From positions 1-34,106 of the forward strand of contig CALUWF010000017.1 of the NCBI GenBank assembly GCA_944324405.1: a DNA stretch of 34,106 nucleotides, written 5' to 3'. The notes under the pieces were generated by a model. It saw nothing but the letters and a program-made list of their open reading frames with translations, searched no databases and had not been told where the DNA came from. The first letter of the stretch is position 1; the number at the start of each line of letters is the position of its first letter. A program made the translations under genes and the position numbers. Positions 1 through 7,901 of the stretch are shown here, piece after piece. Origin of the DNA: Candidatus Gastranaerophilales bacterium (GTDB taxonomy: Bacteria > Cyanobacteriota > Vampirovibrionia > Gastranaerophilales > Gastranaerophilaceae).

Positions 1-175
1 TATGAACTGACGCGTTCCATGTCTTCACGCTTGCCGCCACGTCGACAAATAATCACTTATTCAATTTTCAACCTGTCTTTGTGGCGAAATGGTAGACATA
101 TGAACTGACGCGTTCCATGTCTTCACGCTTGCCGCCACGTCGACAAATAATCACTTATTCAATTTTCAACCTGTC
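1..175. repeat. 77-bp exact direct repeat, period 98, hairpin-forming
   Basis: Bases 1-77 and 99-175 are identical, separated by 21 bases (78-98), so this is about 1.8 copies of a 98-bp unit. The complete unit folds well: 74-77 pairs with 142-145, GTGGCG at 81-86 with CGCCAC at 133-138, AGACAT at 94-99 with ATGTCT at 117-122, and GAAC at 102-105 with GTTC at 112-115. It lies just downstream of the minus-strand fabF stop. No coding potential is visible. The exact 77-base length at a sequence edge also matches a common assembler k-mer, so the copy number may be an assembly effect; a longer tandem array could be collapsed here. Confidence 0.8.
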
Positions 176-210
176 ATAAATTTACCCCAAGCGAGGCAAA
201 AAATCAATCC

Positions 211-1473
211 TTATGCTTCGTATTTTTTAAACAACAGTGAAGCATTGTGCCCGCCAAAACCAAATGAGTTTGTAAGAGCATATTTAACATCCGCTTTCAC
301 TGCTTTATGCGGTACATAATTAAGGTTTGCAACCTCGGGATCCTGATTATCAAGGTTAATTGTAGGAGGGATTATACCTTCCTGGAGTGCTTTTATGCAC
401 ACAATAGACTCGGCGGCACCCGTTGCACCAAGCATATGACCGTGCATACTTTTAGTTGAAGATACTTTAAGATGCTTATTTGTATCAAGGTCGCCGAAAA
501 CTCTTGCAATAGCTTTGGATTCAGCTATGTCACCAAGCCCTGTGCTTGTACCGTGAGCATTCACGTAATCGACATCAGAAGGTTTAATGCCGGCATCTTT
601 AACGGCAAGTTCCATTGCCTTGGCGGCACCCGCGCCTGTAGGATCGGGTGCAACAATATCGTATGCATCCGCCGTTTGACCGTAGCCTACGATTTCAGCG
701 TAAATTTTGGCGCCGCGAGCTTTCGCATGTTCCAACTCTTCAAGGATTATAATTGCCGCACCTTCAGACATTACAAAACCGTCGCGGTCTTTGTCGTATG
801 GCCGTGAAGCTTTTTGCGGCTCATCATTTCTTTTTGAGAGTGTTCTTGCCGATGTAAAAGCACCAATGCCCAAAGTTGTTATAACAGCCTCGGAACCGCC
901 GGCGATAATGATGTCCGCGTCATTGTACTGTATTGTTCTGAAGGCATCACCGACGCAGTGTGCGGAAGTTGCGCATGCCGTAACAATTGCCTTATTCACT
1001 CCTTTGGCATGATGGCGCATGGAAATTCTTCCCGCACCCATGTCTGCAATCAGCATAGGGACTGTAAAAGGAGAACATTTTGTCGGGCCTTTGTCTAAAA
1101 TATTGTGGTGTTGTTTTTCAAACGTATCAAATCCGCCTGCAGCAGAACCTACGATAACGCCGTATCTGTATGGGTCTTCTTTTTGCGGGTCGATTTTTGA
1201 ATCTTCAACTGCTTCATCAGCCGCAACAACCGCAAATTGGGTAAATCTATCCATTCTTTTTGCGTCTTTGGCGTCTAATTTTTCCCAGCTTTCAAAATTT
1301 TTGATTTCACCCGCTATATGTACGCTGTGGCCCTCGAGAGGAATTCTGCCTATTGTGTCAATAGCGCTTTTGCCCTCAAGCATGGCATCCCAGAATTTTT
1401 TCGTACCGAAACCATAGGGCGTTGCCATTCCCATGCCTGTTATTACTACTCTTCTTTTCCTGTTCTCCATCAT
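211..1473 (-). CDS. fabF: Beta-ketoacyl-ACP synthase II (FabF)
   Basis: Condensing enzyme of type II fatty acid synthesis; it elongates acyl-ACP with malonyl-ACP in the cytoplasm. The 420-residue product has the normal FabF length. The thiolase-fold catalytic triad is visible: Cys167 in TACATS, His307 in NAHGTS and His346 in HGHMLGATG, with the family Lys341 before it. Two adjacent ATG codons start the frame (1471-1473 and 1468-1470). An AAGGAAG Shine-Dalgarno lies closer to the ideal distance from the second, so the product may lack the first Met. The gene follows acpP by 91 bases on the same strand, the usual acpP-fabF pair, and probably shares the acpP promoter. No intrinsic terminator with a T-run was seen after the stop; the repeat hairpin at 74-175 lies downstream. 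Confidence 0.97.
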   Translation of the reverse strand: MMENRKRRVVITGMGMATPYGFGTKKFWDAMLEGKSAIDTIGRIPLEGHSVHIAGEIKNFESWEKLDAKDAKRMDRFTQFAVVAADEAVEDSKIDPQKEDPYRYGVIVGSAAGGFDTFEKQHHNILDKGPTKCSPFTVPMLIADMGAGRISMRHHAKGVNKAIVTACATSAHCVGDAFRTIQYNDADIIIAGGSEAVITTLGIGAFTSARTLSKRNDEPQKASRPYDKDRDGFVMSEGAAIIILEELEHAKARGAKIYAEIVGYGQTADAYDIVAPDPTGAGAAKAMELAVKDAGIKPSDVDYVNAHGTSTGLGDIAESKAIARVFGDLDTNKHLKVSSTKSMHGHMLGATGAAESIVCIKALQEGIIPPTINLDNQDPEVANLNYVPHKAVKADVKYALTNSFGFGGHNASLLFKKYEA

Positions 1474-1564
1474 CTCTTCCTTAAACTTTCAAAACAAAAA
1501 GTTACAAATTGATACTATCTCGTTGCAACTTTTTGCAAATGAATTTTGTGTCTTAAATATCAAA

Positions 1565-1795
1565 CTATGAATGAGAGTCGATATAATCTACAGCGTCTTG
1601 AACGGTTGCGATTTTTTCAGCTTCTTCGTCAGGAATTTCGCATCCGAATTCTTCTTCAAAAGCCATAACTAATTCAACCGTATCGAGTGAATCAGCACCA
1701 AGGTCACCTGTAAAGCTTGCTTGGGGCGTAACTAAATTTTCATCAACGCTTAATTGGTCAACTACAACTTTTTTAACTCTGTCTAATGTGCTCAT
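1565..1795 (-). CDS. acpP: Acyl carrier protein
   Basis: Carries growing acyl chains on a 4'-phosphopantetheine arm for FabF, FabZ, LpxA and LpxD, all encoded in this window. The 76-residue acidic product is typical. The DSL phosphopantetheine site is in GADSLD, with Ser36 as the attachment residue, followed by the acidic helix [11 protein letters not shown]. The ATG is preceded by a GAGGT Shine-Dalgarno. It is the first gene of the acpP-fabF unit, and a near-consensus promoter lies about 40 bases upstream of the start codon. Confidence 0.98.
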   Translation of the reverse strand: MSTLDRVKKVVVDQLSVDENLVTPQASFTGDLGADSLDTVELVMAFEEEFGCEIPDEEAEKIATVQDAVDYIDSHS

Positions 1796-1836
1796 TTTTA
1801 CCTCAATTTAATAATACTAACTAACTTACTCCATTG

Positions 1837-1865
1837 ATTATACAGGGCACATAATTATTTTGCAA
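1837..1865 (-). promoter_or_regulatory. Sigma70-type promoter of acpP-fabF
   Basis: On the minus strand, -35 TTGCAA (1860-1865) and -10 TATAAT (1837-1842) are separated by exactly 17 bases. Transcription should start near 1830, giving a leader of about 35 bases before the acpP ATG. No other gene lies between. Confidence 0.75.
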
Positions 1866-1994
1866 ATTATTAACCCTCAAAACTTTTACATTTGCGCAAT
1901 TCCTTTTGTCCTGCCTGTTTTATGCGTTTTTTTATCCGTCCTTTTGTGCGATTTTATTGTTAATTTTTTTTACAATTTTACTTTTCATGACAAT

Positions 1995-2020
1995 AAAAAA
2001 GGCGTATAAATTTATACGCC
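1995..2020 (-). terminator. Intrinsic terminator of yggS-sepF
   Basis: A perfect 20-bp palindrome (2001-2020, GGCGTATA arms around AATT) is followed on the minus strand by six T (1995-2000). It lies 47 bases after the sepF stop codon and upstream of the acpP promoter, so it insulates the two units. The plus-strand orientation has no T-run. Confidence 0.85.
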
Positions 2021-2067
2021 TCTGTAATTCTCTCTCTATTTTTCTCCGTATTAAAAAGACGCTAAGC

Positions 2068-2562
2068 TTAGTTGCTTGCTGTCCAGATAGCGTCTCTTGT
2101 CAATTTTGAATTTACAACTTCTTGCGAAATATTAATATTGGAAGGAGTAAAGATAAAGACAAACTCGCCTATTTTTCTTTGTGAGCCGTCAAGAGCATGA
2201 GTGCAGCCGCATAAGAAATCCACTATTCTTTGAGATTGTTCTCTGTCAAGTAATTGCAGGTTAAGGATAACAGTTTTTCTTGATTTCAGTGCTTCAACAA
2301 TGTTAATTGATTCATTGAAGGCTCTGGGCTCAAATACAATAACTTCATAGCCGCGGTTTGCGCCGTGCAAAACTCTTAAATTATTGCGCTCTCTTGTTTC
2401 CATAGGACTTTGTGTTTCAAAATTTCTTTTAAGTACGTTTGTGCCGTCTGTTTCGTACTCATTTTCATATTCGTCATTTAATTCGCCGAAATCATTCTCA
2501 TCCGGATTATCAAAGCCGAATAAGTTGTATAAAAACTTAAATTTTTCTCCTATGCCTGCCAA
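2068..2562 (-). CDS. sepF: Cell division protein SepF
   Basis: SepF anchors FtsZ filaments to the membrane and arranges them at the septum. It is found in Firmicutes, Actinobacteria and the cyanobacterial lineage. The 164-residue product shows the family layout: an N-terminal amphipathic segment (residues 1-16, membrane binding in known SepFs), an acidic linker (17-60) and a C-terminal globular domain with the hallmark stretch around FLCGCTHALDG and FVFTP-like residues. The start is TTG at 2560-2562, chosen because AGGAGG sits 8 bases upstream and no better start exists. It follows yggS by 14 bases, and its Shine-Dalgarno overlaps the yggS stop, so the two genes are co-transcribed. YggS-SepF adjacency is known from Firmicutes and cyanobacteria. 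Confidence 0.93.
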   Translation of the reverse strand: MAGIGEKFKFLYNLFGFDNPDENDFGELNDEYENEYETDGTNVLKRNFETQSPMETRERNNLRVLHGANRGYEVIVFEPRAFNESINIVEALKSRKTVILNLQLLDREQSQRIVDFLCGCTHALDGSQRKIGEFVFIFTPSNINISQEVVNSKLTRDAIWTASN

Positions 2563-2576
2563 TTTCTTTTCCTCCT

Positions 2577-3233
2577 TTATGAATTTTCAAATAGTATTCT
2601 TCCTAGCCGTATTATTGTTGCGCCCTCATCAAGCGCTATTTTAAAATCATGACTCATTCCCATCGAGAGTTCGCTAAAGCCGTATTTGCCATTTAGTTCT
2701 CTCATTTGCGAAAAAAGCCTTCTTAATTCCTTTTCATCGTCAATATTAGGTGCTATATTCATAAGTCCTTCGATTTTTAAAGAATTAAGCTTTGAAACTT
2801 CTTTTATTAAGTTATCCAACTGTGAAAGTACAATTCCGAATTTAGATTCTTCATTGGCATTGTTTACCTGAATGAAAATCTTCTGGACAATGTTTTTTTC
2901 TGCCGCACATTTTGCTATTTCCTGTGCTACCCTTAGCGAGTCAACGCTGTGGATGTAGTCAAAAAATCCTACAACATGCTTTACTTTGTTTGTTTGTAAA
3001 TGTCCAATAAAATGATAAGTCGATTTTTGCCTTATTTCATCGTCTAATTTGTTGATTTTTTCAATGGCCTCAAGCGCTCTGCTTTCGCCAAAATCTCTCA
3101 ATCCTGTGCTGTAAGCTTCAGTCATTTCTTCAACACCGTAATACTTTGTCACAGCAACAATTTTTACTTTTCTGTTATCAATAATTTTCAATATACGATT
3201 GAGATTAGTCTGTATTGTACTTGGCGCACACAC
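2577..3233 (-). CDS. yggS: YggS-family PLP homeostasis protein
   Basis: Cytoplasmic pyridoxal-phosphate binding protein (PLPBP/COG0325) involved in vitamin B6 and amino acid homeostasis. The PLP lysine is in KIVAVTKYYG near residue 29. Other family marks are RDFGESRALEA, HFIGHLQTNK and the C-terminal phosphate-binding SMGMSHDF...GATIIRLGR. The product has 218 residues, slightly short at the N terminus. The start is GTG (3231-3233): an in-frame stop lies immediately upstream, and AGGGGA sits about 9 bases before it. A separate ATG at 3238-3240 opens only an 11-codon out-of-frame ORF. It is the first gene of yggS-sepF. The B6 gene pdxJ lies next upstream on the same strand but has its own terminator. 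Confidence 0.93.
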   Translation of the reverse strand: MCAPSTIQTNLNRILKIIDNRKVKIVAVTKYYGVEEMTEAYSTGLRDFGESRALEAIEKINKLDDEIRQKSTYHFIGHLQTNKVKHVVGFFDYIHSVDSLRVAQEIAKCAAEKNIVQKIFIQVNNANEESKFGIVLSQLDNLIKEVSKLNSLKIEGLMNIAPNIDDEKELRRLFSQMRELNGKYGFSELSMGMSHDFKIALDEGATIIRLGRILFENS

Positions 3234-3249
3234 TTATCATTTCCCCTGT

Positions 3250-3265
3250 TCTTGCTTTTGCAAGA
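3250..3265 (-). promoter_or_regulatory. Small hairpin in the yggS leader
   Basis: TCTTGC-AAAA-GCAAGA (minus-strand reading) forms a 6-bp stem with a 4-base loop, just downstream of the predicted transcription start and before the AGGGGA ribosome site. It could affect mRNA stability or translation. There is no T-run, so it is not a terminator. Confidence 0.4.
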
Positions 3266-3272
3266 CCTTTTA

Positions 3273-3301
3273 ATTATATTCCGTTTGAGTGCTCATGACA
3301 A
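3273..3301 (-). promoter_or_regulatory. Sigma70-type promoter of yggS-sepF
   Basis: Minus-strand -35 TTGTCA (3296-3301) and perfect -10 TATAAT (3273-3278) with a 17-base spacer. Transcription should start near 3266, leaving a leader of about 33 bases. Confidence 0.75.
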
Positions 3302-3341
3302 CATTTTGTTCAGTAAACATATTGTTGCTTAAACACTTTTT

Positions 3342-3378
3342 CTCAAAACATGCATGGGTACATGGTTTGAGCATGTTT
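3342..3378. promoter_or_regulatory. Inverted repeats upstream of yggS (possible operator)
   Basis: AAACATGC (3346-3353) and GCATGTTT (3371-3378) form an 8-bp dyad. CTCAAA (3342-3347) and TTTGAG (3366-3371) form an overlapping alternative. The tetramer CATG occurs six times between 3294 and 3385. The block lies 40-80 bases upstream of the yggS -35 element and after the pdxJ terminator. A regulator site is possible; no family is recognised. Confidence 0.3.
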
Positions 3379-3437
3379 ACACATGAGTAATATTTCTTAA
3401 TAATATGTTAAAAAAACACTTAACAATGCTTTACAAG

Positions 3438-3459
3438 AAAAAATCATACAAATGTATGA
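3438..3459 (-). terminator. Intrinsic terminator of pdxJ
   Basis: Minus-strand reading: TCATAC-ATTT-GTATGA (3459 to 3444) followed at once by six T (3443-3438). It begins two bases after the pdxJ stop. The stem is AT-rich and short, so it may be leaky. Confidence 0.6.
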
Positions 3460-3461
3460 GA

Positions 3462-4172
3462 TTATAAAATTAAGTCCCGCATTTCTTCAATTGCGCGCTC
3501 AAGCCCTACAAAAACCGCACGCGAAATTATACTGTGGCCTATATTCAGTTCAATGATTCCGTCAATTTCTCTCATGCGATGTACGTTTTGATAGTTTAAC
3601 CCATGCCCGGCATTTACTTTTAAGCCTAAATTTTGGGCAAGCGCTGCCGCTGTTTTTAATTTTTCAAATTCTTCATTCTCTTTTTCGCTGCCAAAGGCAT
3701 CGGAATAAGCGCCCGTGTGCAGTTCAATAAAATCGGCATTACAGTTGTGTGCGCTAAACACTTGTTTTTCATCCGGGTCTATAAAAAGGCTGACTACAAT
3801 TCCGGCATCGCGCAATGGTTTTATAAAACCTTTCATGTAGTTTTCCTGAGAAAATACATCAAGGCCGCCTTCGGTGGTGATTTCTTTTCTTTTTTCAGGA
3901 ACAATACAACAGGAATAAGGCTTGTTTTCAAGCGCAATTTTCTGCATTTCTTCCGTTGCTGCCATTTCAAGATTTATATTTGTTTTTACGTTGTTTTTAA
4001 TTTCTATAAGGTCGTAATCTTTTATGTGCCTTCTGTCCTCGCGAAGGTGGATTGTAATTGCGCTTGCCTTAGCTCTTTGTGCAATTATGGCAGCATCAAG
4101 CACGCTAGGCTCAACGCCTGCGCGCGCATTTCTTAAGGTTGCAATATGGTCAATATTTACACCGAGTTCCAT
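3462..4172 (-). CDS. pdxJ: Pyridoxine 5'-phosphate synthase (PdxJ)
   Basis: Condenses 1-deoxy-D-xylulose 5-phosphate with 3-amino-2-oxopropyl phosphate to pyridoxine 5'-phosphate, the ring-closing step of the DXP-dependent vitamin B6 pathway. The 236-residue TIM barrel is family length. Visible marks are the N-terminal ELGVNIDHIATLRNAR, ITIHLREDRRHI (substrate His/Arg region), LFIDPD, and the late GLKVNAGHGLNYQNV containing the catalytic His. The ATG at 4170-4172 gives the canonical N terminus. No Shine-Dalgarno is visible; a -10-like TATTAT ends 7 bases before the ATG, so the mRNA may be nearly leaderless. It is transcribed divergently from the zinc-ribbon gene. Confidence 0.96.
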   Translation of the reverse strand: MELGVNIDHIATLRNARAGVEPSVLDAAIIAQRAKASAITIHLREDRRHIKDYDLIEIKNNVKTNINLEMAATEEMQKIALENKPYSCCIVPEKRKEITTEGGLDVFSQENYMKGFIKPLRDAGIVVSLFIDPDEKQVFSAHNCNADFIELHTGAYSDAFGSEKENEEFEKLKTAAALAQNLGLKVNAGHGLNYQNVHRMREIDGIIELNIGHSIISRAVFVGLERAIEEMRDLIL

Positions 4173-4238
4173 AGATAGAATAATATCATAATTTTATTTT
4201 TTTTAAAACTGGTACAAATCGACTATTTGCCATGTGTT

Positions 4239-4269
4239 TTGTGGACTAAATTTAAATTTCATATATAAT
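4239..4269 (+). promoter_or_regulatory. Likely promoter of the zinc-ribbon ATPase gene
   Basis: A -10 TATAAT at 4264-4269 has a candidate -35 TTGTGG at 4239-4244. The spacing of 19 is long; an overlapping TATATA at 4262-4267 would give 17. Transcription would start about 35 bases before the GTG. The region 4173-4308 between the two divergent genes is strongly AT-rich and holds nothing else visible. Confidence 0.45.
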
Positions 4270-4308
4270 TAAATTGTAAAATATTGTAAATTTTGACGAG
4301 AACAAAGT

Positions 4309-7300
4309 GTGATTTGTCCAAAGTGCAAAACTGAAGTAAGCTCTCAAGATGTTATATGCCCGGGATGCGGCCTGAGGCTTAAATTCAAATGCCCGAGATG
4401 CGGAAATTATACAAGAATAGGCTCCTCATCCTGCTCTGTATGTGGTTTTGCATTTGTGAAATTCTGCCCCAAATGCGGAAGTGCAAATTACGCTTCAAGC
4501 CCGGAGTGCAGAAAGTGTTCTTTTGTTTTTAATTCCGACACAAAGAGCGGCGATACCGACAACAAACGTGAAGAAAAAAAAGTTGACGAAAAGCCAAAAG
4601 TTAAGCTGCACAAGGCAAAAGAACAGCAAGTTCAAAATGCCGCTCCTTCGCAAAAGGAACAAAAGCAGCAAAAACTCACTGTATTTGTTGATTTTATAAA
4701 TCTTGAGGCACTTTTTGATAAATATAAAGATGAAGAGTTTAGGCAAAAAGTTGTTTTAAATATAAAAACTTCGGTAAAATTAGGCTTTAACGTGCCTTGC
4801 GAATTTATAAATCCGCATACCGTGTTTTTTAAAATTCCCCACACTAAAAATTTTAAATTTCTTGATAAAGTAAAACTTTTTAGTGAAGAATTTGAGAAAT
4901 TTAATAACATATTAAATGAAACTTTGGGGGTTGGAATAAATTATAAATATGCGGTTTTAAAAGAAGAAGAATACAAAGGGGGATACTCTCCCAAACAGAT
5001 TGAATTAGGCATTGAAAAGGATATAATAACATCAGAGGGTGCCTATGAGCTTTTATCGTCGGAAATTCCGCTTATAAAAATTTCTCCGGAATCATATAAA
5101 ATGGTCTTTTTGGATCAAAAACCCGTATTTTCGCAAAGTGAATGCCGCAGAGATGATGTTGCTCTTGAGATGGTGCTTGATGCCATAAATGACAGTTCAA
5201 GCGAGATTAGAGCAATTTCGATAAATGCGCCAAGAGGCTGCGGAAAAACTTACCTGCTCGATAAATTATACAAAAGGCTTGAAGGTGAACCCCATATTGT
5301 TTTAAAGGGCCATTGCTGCGCTTTAACGCAAGTAACCCCCATGGGTTTAATTCAAGATGTATGTTTATCGCTTTTTGATTTATCCTTTGCTCCGAGCCGT
5401 TATGAAAAACGGGTGCAGGAGCTAAAAAATGTTTTGGGGCAAAATTTATCGGGACATGTGGAGCAAGAGAAAATTGACACCCTGGTAAACATTGTCTATC
5501 CTCTTAAAGAGGCGTATTACGAAAATATTCTCGAAAACAAAAAAAAGACCTTCGAGGATTTAAAGGACATTCTCATTTATTTAAAATCAAAAAATAAGCT
5601 CACTCTTGTGATTGATGATTTTGATTTAATTGATGAAACTTCATTTGATTTTATAAAATATCTAATTGAGAGTGATTACTTTAAATCCGGCGCAAAGCTT
5701 GTTTTGACCTATCGAAACCAGCATGCAATCCAGATGTATATAAATTCTGAAAAATTACCCAAAAATGCTTGTTTAAACATAAATCTTGCAAGAAAAGAAG
5801 CACATGATGTCAGGGAGTTTATAAAATCAAAAATAGGAAACTGCGACATTTTGCCCCCGGGTGTTACAAACCAGATTATTTTAAACGCACAGGGTAATTT
5901 TGCCTATGTCGAGCAGGTTTTGTATGATTTGATTGAAATAAAAGTACTTTCTCTTAAAAATAAAGAGTTTGTTTTTGATACACAACAAAGCTCAATGTAT
6001 ATAATAAATAACCTAAAAGAGCTTATGGACAAACGTTTCAGCTTTTTAAAAGAAAAGCATATAAATGAATACAACTTTTTAATGGTGTCCTCAATGCTCG
6101 GCGGGAAATTTACAAAATCGCTTATGGAAAAAGTTTTCTCTCTGGAGCTTGAAAACTTTGAGCGTATGGCGGCATTTTTGGAAAAAAACGGATATGTAAA
6201 GAGAATTACGGAAAACATTTTTGAATTTAAAAATTCTCTTGTCTGGACTCATATCTATGCTGCGGCAAAAGATGACAAAGATTTGCTTGAATCGCATAAA
6301 AAACTTCTTAGCGAAATTTGCAAAAGGACTGTTTCATCCCCTGCAATCCCTTCTCTTCTTGCTCAGATTACCGGCGAAAAAGACCTTGCTTTCAGCCTTT
6401 GGACAATGAGTCTTAAACTTGCCTCATACATAGGCGATGTAAGTTTTTATACATTGTGTCAAAAGCAAAGCCTTATTTTGCTTGAAGACGTTAAGGTTGC
6501 AAATTTTGAATACATAAAAAATAATATCTGCGAGCGACTTGGTAAACTTACATATAATAAAAACCCCAAAGAAGCAATGGAATATCTTTCAAATGCTATT
6601 GTCTGTGCGCAGAAGAATGAAAACGAAAATAAAGTTGTGGAGCTGAGCGGGTATTTAATTCAAAGCTGCAAAATAGCGCAAAATTATTCCGCAATAGTCG
6701 AAACTGTGGACGCCGTTCTTGCTATTTACTCAAAACCAAAACAGGAATTGCAAAGAGCGCTTATTAAGACAAGGAAATTAGAGGCACTTTTGCAGCTTGG
6801 TAATTGGTCTGAAATTGCAAGCATTGTAAATAATGAAGTAAACCCTGTTTTGCAGGAATTTTTAAAGCACCCCGGAAAAAATGATTTTGCAAGCATAAGA
6901 GAAGTTTATGAAACCTGGATTATGTCAAATATAATTCTTTCGGAATCCTATGCACAACAAGGCAGCCCCCTTGCTTTTGAACTTATTGAAGAAATTCAAA
7001 AAGAGCTTAATAAGGACAAAAGTCATCGCTCAACAAGGCTTAAAATGCATCTTGCGCTTGCCCATGCCTGCGCACAGACCTCAAGAGGGTTTATAAAAGA
7101 CTCTGATGAAATTTTGCAATCAATCCTAAAAGAATTTTCATATGCCGTAAACGATTTAAAACTCGTTTCAAGATGGAATTTAATTGACATTTTTAATAAA
7201 ATATTCGCGCTCAACCTTGAAAATATTAAGGAAGATTTATTTGAAGCGGTTACTTTTGCAAACAACTGCGGGGATGAGTATACGAAAAATATTTTAAAAA

Positions 7301-7866
7301 CCATGCTCGCTTATGTCCTTTTAAAAGAAAATAACGCACTTCGCGCACTTGAAATATGCGCCGAGCAAATGACTTATTTTTCAGAGAAAAAAATAGCCTT
7401 TGGTGCCCTTTTGGCCTGGTATATAAGTGCTAAGTCCACTCTTATGACTTCAGGGGCGGACAGGTGCATTGAAATATGCGAAAAAGCCGTCGTTATTTGT
7501 GAAAGCGCCAAAATAAGCAGTATTAATTTTAAAATACTCTTCCAAGAGCTTCTCTCGCGCTCTTATCTTCAAAAGAATGACTTTGACAACGCAAAAATGT
7601 ACTGCGAACTTGCCTTGCAGGATGCAAGTGCAAATGAGTTAATATTTCTTCAAATGAGGCTTTACCGTTTAAGAGCAAATATAATGCAGGATTCAATAGT
7701 CCATATACCGGAAGATAAAAAACTTGCACTTGCCCAAAATACGGTAAGGGTTTATGAAAAAGCACTAATGCTGGCTTCACGTCTGGGGCTTGAAAAACAT
7801 CACTACATTATTCAAAAGGAACTGACGGCATTTCGGGCGTATTGTCAATTAAAGCGTATAAGTTGA
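4309..7866 (+). CDS. Triple zinc-ribbon, cyclase-like, STAND-type AAA ATPase with TPR-like tail
   Basis: Large (1185 residues) multidomain cytoplasmic protein of unknown role. Residues 1-72 hold 12 Cys in six CxxC pairs (C3/C6, C17/C20, C28/C31, C42/C45, C53/C56, C67/C70), that is three zinc ribbons. A charged linker follows (about 73-123). Residues 124-270 resemble a class III nucleotide cyclase fold (KLTVFVDFINLEALF at the start, late EKDIITSEGAYELL), but the usual catalytic metal aspartate pattern is not evident. The P-loop is APRGCGKT with K313 and the Walker B is LTLVIDD with D436-D437, typical of AAA/STAND ATPases. Residues from about 640 to the end are helical and TPR-like. The GTG start is the first possible after an in-frame TGA. 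By analogy with cyclase-AAA-TPR proteins it may be a signal-responsive scaffold; that is inference. Confidence 0.8.
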   Translation: MICPKCKTEVSSQDVICPGCGLRLKFKCPRCGNYTRIGSSSCSVCGFAFVKFCPKCGSANYASSPECRKCSFVFNSDTKSGDTDNKREEKKVDEKPKVKLHKAKEQQVQNAAPSQKEQKQQKLTVFVDFINLEALFDKYKDEEFRQKVVLNIKTSVKLGFNVPCEFINPHTVFFKIPHTKNFKFLDKVKLFSEEFEKFNNILNETLGVGINYKYAVLKEEEYKGGYSPKQIELGIEKDIITSEGAYELLSSEIPLIKISPESYKMVFLDQKPVFSQSECRRDDVALEMVLDAINDSSSEIRAISINAPRGCGKTYLLDKLYKRLEGEPHIVLKGHCCALTQVTPMGLIQDVCLSLFDLSFAPSRYEKRVQELKNVLGQNLSGHVEQEKIDTLVNIVYPLKEAYYENILENKKKTFEDLKDILIYLKSKNKLTLVIDDFDLIDETSFDFIKYLIESDYFKSGAKLVLTYRNQHAIQMYINSEKLPKNACLNINLARKEAHDVREFIKSKIGNCDILPPGVTNQIILNAQGNFAYVEQVLYDLIEIKVLSLKNKEFVFDTQQSSMYIINNLKELMDKRFSFLKEKHINEYNFLMVSSMLGGKFTKSLMEKVFSLELENFERMAAFLEKNGYVKRITENIFEFKNSLVWTHIYAAAKDDKDLLESHKKLLSEICKRTVSSPAIPSLLAQITGEKDLAFSLWTMSLKLASYIGDVSFYTLCQKQSLILLEDVKVANFEYIKNNICERLGKLTYNKNPKEAMEYLSNAIVCAQKNENENKVVELSGYLIQSCKIAQNYSAIVETVDAVLAIYSKPKQELQRALIKTRKLEALLQLGNWSEIASIVNNEVNPVLQEFLKHPGKNDFASIREVYETWIMSNIILSESYAQQGSPLAFELIEEIQKELNKDKSHRSTRLKMHLALAHACAQTSRGFIKDSDEILQSILKEFSYAVNDLKLVSRWNLIDIFNKIFALNLENIKEDLFEAVTFANNCGDEYTKNILKTMLAYVLLKENNALRALEICAEQMTYFSEKKIAFGALLAWYISAKSTLMTSGADRCIEICEKAVVICESAKISSINFKILFQELLSRSYLQKNDFDNAKMYCELALQDASANELIFLQMRLYRLRANIMQDSIVHIPEDKKLALAQNTVRVYEKALMLASRLGLEKHHYIIQKELTAFRAYCQLKRIS

Positions 7867-7895
7867 TTGACACAAAATAAAAATTTAACTAGAAT
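7867..7895 (+). promoter_or_regulatory. Consensus promoter placed for a leaderless acyltransferase mRNA
   Basis: -35 TTGACA (7867-7872), 17-base spacer and -10 TAGAAT (7890-7895). Only six bases separate the -10 from the ATG at 7902, so the expected start of transcription falls on or beside the A of the start codon. No Shine-Dalgarno is present. The -35 begins right at the end of the preceding gene. Confidence 0.75.
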
Positions 7896-7901
7896 CTAAC
7901 T

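Noticed and set aside
81-98. GTGGCGAAATGGTAGACA resembles the D-arm of tRNA-Leu
   Set aside because: No matching acceptor arm, T-loop or plausible anticodon arm follows; the sequence folds instead as a long simple hairpin.
4309-7866. Reading the zinc-ribbon ATPase as a dedicated anti-phage defence gene
   Set aside because: STAND proteins can act in defence, but no effector domain, partner gene or defence-island context is present; the neighbours are housekeeping genes.
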